DNA of 20,636 nt, from positions 1 to 20,636 of the forward strand of contig JAWQRM010000658.1 in the NCBI GenBank assembly GCA_033557675.1, in the 5' to 3' direction. Of the stretch, positions 19,301-20,636 are shown piece by piece. Source of the stretch: Coptodactyla brooksi (Eukaryota; Arthropoda; Insecta; Coleoptera; Scarabaeidae). The notes under the pieces are model-generated. The model had not been told where the DNA came from. It did no database searches and was given only the letters and a program-made list of their open reading frames with translations. Position 1 is the stretch's first letter; every line of letters begins with the position of its first letter. The translations under genes and the position numbers were made by a program.

Positions 19301-20636
19301 ACATTGTTAAAAAGCCGATTTTATTCAATATTGGGTAAGGTCATGTGTGGTGTGGCACACACTATTTTCCTTTTAAGATACTTACAGTGGCCGATTTTAC
19401 AGATCCGAGGGTTGCGTGTTTCATGAAGGACATCCTCACAAAGAGCAGGTTGCTTTCGACCGGGGTAAGTTCGTTGTTCTTGTATATTTCCATGGCGGCC
19501 TCGGCGCACTCGCCGGTGCCTGCCCTGAACAGCGCGTCCATGAATATCCTCCTGGCGGTCGGCTGGTTGTTGAAGCCGGCCCCGCTCCGGACCTGGCTGT
19601 AAATGGTGATGATCTCGGCCTTCTTGGCGTACCGCATCAGCTGCACGATCCTCGAGAAGCCCTCGGCGGAGTTCGGCTTGAGCGTCAGGTCAATGGAGTT
19701 GGCGGCGGCCTTGATGGAGTCGGCCAGGGCCTTCGAGACGCTCTTGTCGGGCGTTGTGGGGTGCGGGTACTCGAAGATGACCGATTTCGGCACGGTGCAC
19801 GACACTTTGGGGTCCTCCTTCGTCTGCTTGACGAAGGAGAGCTTGCTGTGGACCCTGACCTTGGCGCCCTCGTCGCCGACCGAGAACGGCATGTACAGGT
19901 AATCCTCGTTGACGACGGACGCGTCCAGCACGCCCCCCTTGATCCTCAGTTCGGCCCCGTACCGTCCCTGCACGAACGGGTGCGCCTTCATGTCGCTCGT
20001 CATGTCGTACGCGAGGCTCATGTAGCCCTGGCCGATGGTCTCCCTGTGCGAACACCTGTTCAGGTTCCTCGCCTTCTTGATGACGAACACGTTTCCGTCC
20101 TTGTGCGTCGAGAATTCCGTCGGGCAACTGCCGAACACGTCGATCTCGGTGTTGTGGTGTTTCAAGGCGGCCTAGAAAGATATCGCGACGTGCGCACAAT
20201 TAAACCCCGATTTGATTGGGTTTTAGAGTTTGAATCCTTATTAAACCCTAATTTGATTGGGTTTTGGTGTTTAAATCCCTGTTGAACCCTGATTTGATCG
20301 AATTTTAAAATTTAAATCTTTGTTAAACCCCAATTTGATCGAGTTGTAGAGTTTAAATCCCTTTTAAATCTCGATTTGATTGAATTTTATAATTCAACTC
20401 CCCGTTAAGCCCTGATTTGATTGTATCTTAGAGTGTAAATCTCGGTTAAACCCCGGTTTGATTGAGCTTCAGAGTTTAAAACTCTGTTAAACCCTTATCT
20501 GATGGAGTTTTAGAGTTTAAATCCCGGTTAAACCGTGATTTGATAGAAAACTACGCGAATTCATCGGTCGCCCCTTACTTGGAACATGGACGCTATGGCC
20601 CTCTTGACGTTGAGCGAGTTCTGCGTGTCGCCGGCT
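1332..20636 (-). CDS. apolpp: Apolipophorin precursor (apoLp-II/I), 23 exons, 5' partial
   Basis: Secreted scaffold apolipoprotein of insect lipophorin, which carries diacylglycerol, hydrocarbons, sterols and lipid-linked morphogens in haemolymph; it belongs to the large lipid transfer protein family with vitellogenin, apoB and MTP. Numbering codons from the right edge, the protein shows: LPD_N lipid-transfer domain (about 1-470) with its conserved Cys pairs and an AELRIKAYLAVADCP motif; DUF1943-like open sheet (about 470-580); processing region (about 575-590); beta-rich lipid-binding region (about 590-2375); amphipathic helices (about 2378-2600); VWD domain (about 2660-2810); VWA-like C-terminal domain (about 2910-3110); Cys-rich tail ending KLTQD. 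Join of exons, 5' to 3': 20636-20579, 20171-19386, 19166-18266, 17598-17369, 17306-16679, 16623-15498, 13633-13265, 13199-12500, 11674-10814, 10755-10361, 10301-10136, 10084-9905, 8573-7843, 7622-7321, 7261-7134, 7079-6948, 6883-6601, 3327-2602, 2547-2364, 2299-2082, 2019-1667, 1614-1408, 1352-1332. All phases agree. Family identity is certain; single exon edges are inferred from GT-AG rules and phase. Confidence 0.97.
1408..1614 (-). CDS. apolpp: apolpp exon 22: Cys-rich C-terminal tail
   Basis: Exactly 69 codons, acceptor CCCGTTTCAG|GCC, donor TCCAAC|GTAAGT. It encodes AGGNVFVLDNFGTASKANKK to VHSKKRPASN with three cysteines in GLDCECERSDFFASRNKC. These probably pair with cysteines of the previous exon. 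Confidence 0.93.
1667..2019 (-). CDS. apolpp: apolpp exon 21: VWA-like domain and linker
   Basis: Acceptor CCGAACGCAG|GC, donor GTCAAG|GTCGGT, phase 1 in and 0 out. It encodes DTPQEFAYEEATDYPFRA, HAAKAIVAVTSSLCETGSF and VTLHTFTPMTGSRF, which look like a VWA helix-strand pair. Then comes a Cys-bearing part (FPDCKRKPT, DYCSEYTVK). The donor is unusual. Confidence 0.92.
2082..2299 (-). CDS. apolpp: apolpp exon 20: VWA-like domain continued
   Basis: Acceptor TCGATGAAG|G, donor GCGCTAG|GTACGC, phase 2 in and 1 out. It encodes DVEFHIIAYGGEHPDYPSHI to SDYDLRLALG. DVEFHIIAYGG fits VWA strand 2, and the Asp/Lys-rich KFSDKRDDDD is a surface loop. The acceptor tract is purine-interrupted and weak, so this edge is slightly less certain. 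Confidence 0.9.
2364..2547 (-). CDS. apolpp: apolpp exon 19: start of VWA-like domain
   Basis: Acceptor GTCCTTGCAG|AG, donor GTCAA|GTAAGA, phase 1 in and 2 out. After QCTNSEKPT comes KAADVVFAIDVATENK, a buried strand ending in Asp as in strand 1 of VWA folds, then a helix (YADLIVPLGEQLKKEF). Confidence 0.92.
2602..3327 (-). CDS. apolpp: apolpp exon 18: von Willebrand factor D (VWD) domain
   Basis: Acceptor AATTTTAG|GG, donor CAGTTCC|GTAAGT, phase 1 in and 1 out. It starts YAIVAQGQHIFTFDGRHLTF and PGKCNYMLARD, a clear VWD start; the usual GDPH is GQH here. The later VWD motif reads GLLGNANHENFDDYVLPNG, where secreted mucin-type VWDs have GLCGN, so the paired Cys is absent, as is usual in lipophorins. 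Eight cysteines are visible; five lie in the second half (TGCPM, EECTK, SPCFR, QACDH, AMCHT) and resemble the C8-like region that often follows VWD. Role in lipophorin: secretion or particle surface; no catalytic site. Confidence 0.96.
3430..4180. repeat. Tandem block of the ATGACGGCACC repeat, about 430-bp unit
   Basis: Core copies at 3604 and 4035 are 431 bp apart. Matching neighbours occur at similar spacing: CTTGGGTCAAATTTT near 3465 and 3829, and GCTTGGATTAT near 3526 and 3964. The unit is longer than the 177-bp version because of an added CTTGGGTCAAATTTT segment. Confidence 0.8.
4420..5465. repeat. Degenerate tandem repeats of roughly 200 bp inside the TIR element
   Basis: Recurring landmarks: TAGCAA near 4650, 4886, 5081 and 5221; ATTCAAA(C/T)(G/A)AT near 4434, 4857 and 5053; GATCTGGGGAA near 4681 and 4919; AATTCCAGACA near 4525 and 4962. 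The copies are diverged and the period is uneven. Confidence 0.6.
4724..4799. repeat. Perfect 33-bp AT palindrome with 10-nt spacer
   Basis: Arm 4724-4756 is the exact reverse complement of 4767-4799; the arms are built from TATAGATATAAC and ATCTATAATTATA blocks. On single-stranded DNA or RNA it would form a long stem. It lies inside the TIR element. Confidence 0.85.
5617..6180. repeat. ATGACGGCACC-family copies, including a segment shared with 3660-3790
   Basis: Core copies at 5671 (TGACAGCACCTCCACCG) and about 6157 (TTCGGCACTCCACCG). Bases 5830-5920 match 3690-3780 closely (AAATCATTTGTTGATCAAAATCAAT in both). So the same repeat array lies on both sides of the TIR element. Confidence 0.75.
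6601..6883 (-). CDS. apolpp: apolpp exon 17: end of helical domain, linker to VWD
   Basis: Acceptor CGTCGCTAG|AAA, donor TTTAGA-A|GTAAGT, phase 0 in and 1 out. It encodes KMKRQEVNDLEAAQHLVKM, more helix, then a proline-bearing stretch ending NPLERIPPFR. The split codon AGG (R) starts the VWD exon after a 3,273-nt intron. Reading through the donor gives S-K-stop. Confidence 0.93.
6948..7079 (-). CDS. apolpp: apolpp exon 16: amphipathic-helix domain, 44 codons
   Basis: Acceptor TTCTTAACAG|ATC, donor GTAAAG|GTAATC, phase 0 both sides. It encodes IEKGEPVPQQVIDQFQGIS to FAHVSNYIVK. With the previous exon it gives MIEK-IEKGEP across the junction. Confidence 0.88.
7134..7261 (-). CDS. apolpp: apolpp exon 15: amphipathic-helix domain, 42 codons
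   Basis: Acceptor GATATTTCAG|AC, donor GAAAAG|GTGACT, phase 1 in and 0 out. It encodes ATRFVVKVFEDIKQTVTK to YYEQIKAMIEK, a charged amphipathic helix. Its last ten bases are repeated exactly at the start of the next exon. Confidence 0.88.
7321..7622 (-). CDS. apolpp: apolpp exon 14: amphipathic-helix domain
   Basis: Acceptor CATTTCTAG|G, donor ACGCAAG|GTAGCC, phase 2 in and 1 out. It encodes VTFVQALMEFSTGIFKETN to KQIASLLTSTTQ, nearly all helical with hydrophobic residues at 3-4 spacing, resembling apolipoprotein lipid-surface helices. The donor GTAGCC is off consensus, but the phase fits exon 15. Confidence 0.93.
7623..7842 (-). other. 220-nt intron, no repeats seen
   Basis: Between exons 13 and 14, and less AT-rich than the long introns. 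A short CACG-AAAA-CGTG hairpin sits near 7670. Nothing else recognised. Confidence 0.7.
7843..8573 (-). CDS. apolpp: apolpp exon 13: change from beta-rich to helical region
   Basis: Acceptor CTTTCTTCAG|CCG, donor GCTTT|GTAAGT, phase 0 in and 2 out, 243 full codons. The first two thirds (PLKLKLNGDIYEMTDTKPY onward) are still beta-like. From about YGFEAKHIKEHLVEPMKKA to the end the sequence is strongly helical and charged (STEDSRMYLGEIAKQIN, YYEAELKAIKAELEADEN). It therefore marks the boundary into the amphipathic-helix domain. Confidence 0.95.
8600..9840. repeat. Four tandem copies of the ATGACGGCACC repeat in the 1,331-nt intron
   Basis: Core copies at about 8640, 8959, 9233 and 9571, all in the same orientation, 274-338 bp apart. 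Each is followed by ATAAAAGATAA(C/T)T, a run like TTATTCAAAAGAAAAA, and GATTTTTAAGACTTTAT. Between copies lie CTGTCTATTTG(T)-type pieces. The array nearly fills the intron 8574-9904. Confidence 0.85.
9905..10084 (-). CDS. apolpp: apolpp exon 12: short exon of the beta-rich region
   Basis: Exactly 60 codons, acceptor TTTCACACAG|CCG, donor ATTCAA|GTAAGT. It encodes PMLATHKSTLSLKNPYKLEI to KHSFVLDIQ. The 1,331-nt repeat-filled intron follows it. Confidence 0.92.
10136..10301 (-). CDS. apolpp: apolpp exon 11: short exon of the beta-rich region
   Basis: Acceptor TTTCTCGCAG|G, donor AAAAAG|GTACGT, phase 2 in and 0 out. Its 55 full codons run AGQRGPIKFEIVRYLNKKTK to FIHPALKK. It is bounded by introns of 59 and 51 nt and is found only by linking phases, since it is too short to stand out alone. 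Confidence 0.9.
10361..10755 (-). CDS. apolpp: apolpp exon 10: beta-rich region
   Basis: Acceptor CTCTTGCAG|TTC, donor CCGAA|GTGAGT, phase 0 in and 2 out. It encodes FSLQGSIGDKALDSEIKV onward with a Cys pair in SYCEQKKDCANF and a serine run (KTSSSSAEG). It continues the lipid-binding beta region. Confidence 0.94.
10814..11674 (-). CDS. apolpp: apolpp exon 9: beta-rich region
   Basis: 287 codons exactly, acceptor TTTTCTAG|ACC, donor GTGGAG|GTATGT. It begins TDPKPTVDFESIQDWKLGR and ends EKHKEEGVE. Two cysteines (VKCGAA and VDCKVQ) sit about 29 residues apart and may pair. Strands such as KIKYEPEAKTISDSFSIDL keep the alternating amphipathic pattern. Confidence 0.95.
11678..12400. repeat. Tandem repeat of about 141 bp, five to six copies, in the 825-nt intron
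   Basis: AATTGTAAAA-type starts at 11681, 11822, 11952, 12094, 12235 (degenerate) and 12357 (degenerate), spacing 141, 130, 142, 141 and 122. Units also share ATCGATAGCTTCAAAA, AAAACTGTAAAATC and TTATTACAAACTTCCTTTAAA. The array begins within a few bases of the 3' splice site of exon 9. Confidence 0.85.
12500..13199 (-). CDS. apolpp: apolpp exon 8: beta-rich region
   Basis: Acceptor CGATTTAG|G, donor GACGGG|GTAAGC, phase 2 in and 0 out, 233 full codons. Starts NVVDILGKVTAFNFKGSKSG and ends KFSLFIDDDG. It is made of alternating beta strands with many Gly turns and no Cys. It is part of the lipid-surface region of apoLp-I. Confidence 0.94.
13265..13633 (-). CDS. apolpp: apolpp exon 7: beta-rich region
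   Basis: Acceptor TTCCTTCAG|G, donor TCAAA|GTGAGA, phase 2 in and out. It encodes ILSTLKHNPHETDG to FKSDSVDSK with possible N-glycosylation at NVT. The donor is weaker than a GTAAGT 22 nt downstream, but reading on to that site meets TGA at once, and the intron would shrink to 43 nt. The GTGAGA site restores phase with exon 8 (codon AA|G), so I chose it. Confidence 0.9.
13800..15480. repeat. Tandem repeat of about 310-320 bp, six landmarks, with GC-rich block
   Basis: GTGGCTTAA occurs at 13858, 14111, 14420, 14733, 15054 and 15375 (spacing 253, 309, 313, 321, 321). Each unit joins an AT-rich part to a GC-rich block (GGGCGTGGCTTAAGGAGTGGG) and a TAGGCTCCTC-type piece. Three units contain the identical CCAATCAGAGAGC. 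The array fills the 1,864-nt intron 13634-15497 up to the donor of exon 6. Confidence 0.88.
15498..16623 (-). CDS. apolpp: apolpp exon 6: long amphipathic beta-strand exon
   Basis: The largest exon (1,126 nt), acceptor GTCTTAAAG|AT, donor CTGAA|GTAAGT, phase 1 in and 2 out. It encodes repeating short strands rich in K, D and E alternating with hydrophobic residues (for example ITKVTGNLATTSS-type and KIDFSTDLNLKIAG-type strands) and has no cysteine. This is characteristic of the beta-strand region of apoLp-I that embeds in the lipophorin surface. No enzymatic motif is present. Confidence 0.95.
16679..17306 (-). CDS. apolpp: apolpp exon 5: beta-rich lipid-binding region
   Basis: 209 codons plus one base; acceptor TTTGTAG|GAA, donor CACG|GTACGT. 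It begins ENPHGNLMFLDADFAYPTS, similar in kind to the apoB/lipophorin segment after the open sheet (DUF1081-like by position). Alternating polar and hydrophobic residues suggest amphipathic beta strands that lie on the lipid surface. Two cysteines (VCLDQ and LCAHV) may pair. Confidence 0.94.
17369..17598 (-). CDS. apolpp: apolpp exon 4: apoLp-II/I junction, start of apoLp-I
   Basis: Acceptor TTCTCTTCTAG|TT, donor GAC|GTAAGT; phase 1 in, 0 out. The split codon is V, giving NI-V-KREATKAQIENFG across the junction. The rest is charged and helical (LDLDLSVKMFRSEVLFLSLNED). In studied insects the precursor is cut by a furin-like protease in this interval, so most of this exon should be the N-terminus of apoLp-I. 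Confidence 0.93.
17620..18250. repeat. Tandem repeat of about 169 bp, nearly four copies, in the 667-nt intron
   Basis: AAGCATTAC starts at 17671, 17839, 18008 and 18177, spacing 168, 169, 169. Shared pieces include TTTTTAATAT(C)-TTCACACATTTCTAGATAAAA and ACACATTTCTATTTAAAA. It fills the intron 17599-18265 that splits the apoLp-II/I junction. Confidence 0.9.
18266..19166 (-). CDS. apolpp: apolpp exon 3: end of LPD_N helices and DUF1943-like sheet
   Basis: 300 codons plus one base, acceptor TTTTTCAAG|GAT, donor ATCG|GTAAGT, phase 1 out. It contains the conserved Cys pair of the LPD_N helical domain (GKYCGQHAC), then a second one (NSCSDN and AVADCPNG) around the family motif AELRIKAYLA. From FPVDMMKYSRNAEWSHRW through LPRSTSLNLTTQLFG it matches the open-sheet domain that follows LPD_N in apoB and lipophorin. 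NLT in that stretch is a possible N-glycosylation site. The exon ends in the basic run QRSKKNI, just before the expected apoLp-II/apoLp-I cut. Confidence 0.96.
19191..19282. repeat. 41-bp repeat, about two copies, in the 219-nt intron
   Basis: CCCTGATTTGATT- and TTTTAGAGTTTAAATCC-type units at 19221 and 19262, exactly 41 bp apart, preceded by a partial copy. This is the same unit as the array in the next upstream intron. Confidence 0.85.
19386..20171 (-). CDS. apolpp: apolpp exon 2: LPD_N beta-barrel and start of helical domain
   Basis: 262 codons, acceptor TTTCTAG|GCC, donor ACT|GTAAGT, phase 0 on both sides. It opens AALKHHNTEIDVFGSCP. The two cysteines of FGSC and NRCSH match the conserved disulphide in the N-terminal barrel of vitellogenin-like proteins. 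GQGYMSLAYDM and the AELRIKGG region are barrel strands. From about codon 170 (ALADSIKAAANSIDL onward) it turns helical, as expected for the superhelix that lines the lipid pocket. MTP-type family members use this domain for lipid loading; in apolipophorin it remains part of the particle. Confidence 0.96.
20202..20546. repeat. 41-bp minisatellite, eight full copies plus a partial, in the 407-nt intron
   Basis: Units start at 20202, 20243, 20284, 20325, 20366, 20407, 20448, 20489 and 20530, every one exactly 41 bp apart with no indel. The consensus begins AAACCCTGATTTGATTG and continues with a TTTTAGAGTTTAAATCCC-type part. Copies differ by point changes only. Confidence 0.95.
20579..20636 (-). 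CDS. apolpp: apolpp exon 1 of window (partial): LPD_N domain
   Basis: This exon runs off the right edge, so its 5' end is unknown. After one leftover base it encodes AGDTQNSLNVKRAIASMFQ, a typical LPD_N segment in which the family shows an N-x-K-R-A-I-x-S-x-x-Q pattern. It ends CAA|GTAAGG in phase 0. The signal peptide and start codon must lie in exons further right. Confidence 0.9.

Noticed and set aside
19416..20285. 289-codon open frame on the plus strand opposite exon 2
   Set aside because: It is antisense to conserved LPD_N coding sequence with strong third-position GC, which leaves few stops on the opposite strand. Its own translation is Val/Arg/Leu-rich, low in complexity and matches no family.
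1..20636. tRNA, rRNA, CRISPR arrays, bacterial operon signals
   Set aside because: No tRNA-like cloverleaf or A/B boxes, no rRNA-like stretch and no spaced identical repeats with unique spacers were seen. The tandem arrays are head-to-tail without spacers, and the gene is spliced.

Overview
The window is a stretch of arthropod, almost certainly insect, nuclear genome. It is filled by most of one large intron-rich gene on the minus strand: apolipophorin (apolipophorin II/I precursor, apolpp/Rfabg type), the scaffold protein of haemolymph lipophorin. I reconstructed 23 coding exons by hand from splice sites and reading phase. All 22 introns are GT-AG. The spliced exons give 9,685 nt, which is one leftover base plus 3,227 uninterrupted codons and a stop, so no frameshift or internal stop is needed. 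The 5' end lies beyond the right edge. By comparison with the family's usual 3,300-3,400 residues, only about 100 N-terminal residues (signal peptide and start of the lipid-transfer domain) are missing.

Layout, right to left in the direction of transcription. 20636-18266: LPD_N/vitellogenin_N lipid-transfer domain and the following open-sheet (DUF1943-like) domain. 18266/17598: the junction where the precursor should be cut into apoLp-II and apoLp-I. 17598-7843: a long beta-strand-rich lipid-binding region. 7622-6601: a run of amphipathic helices. 3327-2602: VWD domain. 2547-1332: C-terminal VWA-like domain, Cys-rich tail and TAG stop, then a short 3' UTR with an AATAAA signal.

The exons are GC-rich with strong codon bias, while introns and flank are very AT-rich. 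Fourteen introns are 51-65 nt. Two are about 220 nt and six run from 407 to 3,273 nt, and the long ones are made largely of tandem repeats. Five different repeat families are visible (periods of about 41, 141, 169, 315 and 180-430 bp). There is also a composite element with terminal inverted repeats and TTAA at both ends (4190-5602), which holds its own internal repeats and a perfect 33-bp palindrome.

I see no second gene, no RNA gene, no CRISPR array and nothing bacterial. The parts that look least described are the intron satellites, the TTAA-bounded element, the weakened furin site at the apoLp-II/I junction, and a few splice-site oddities.
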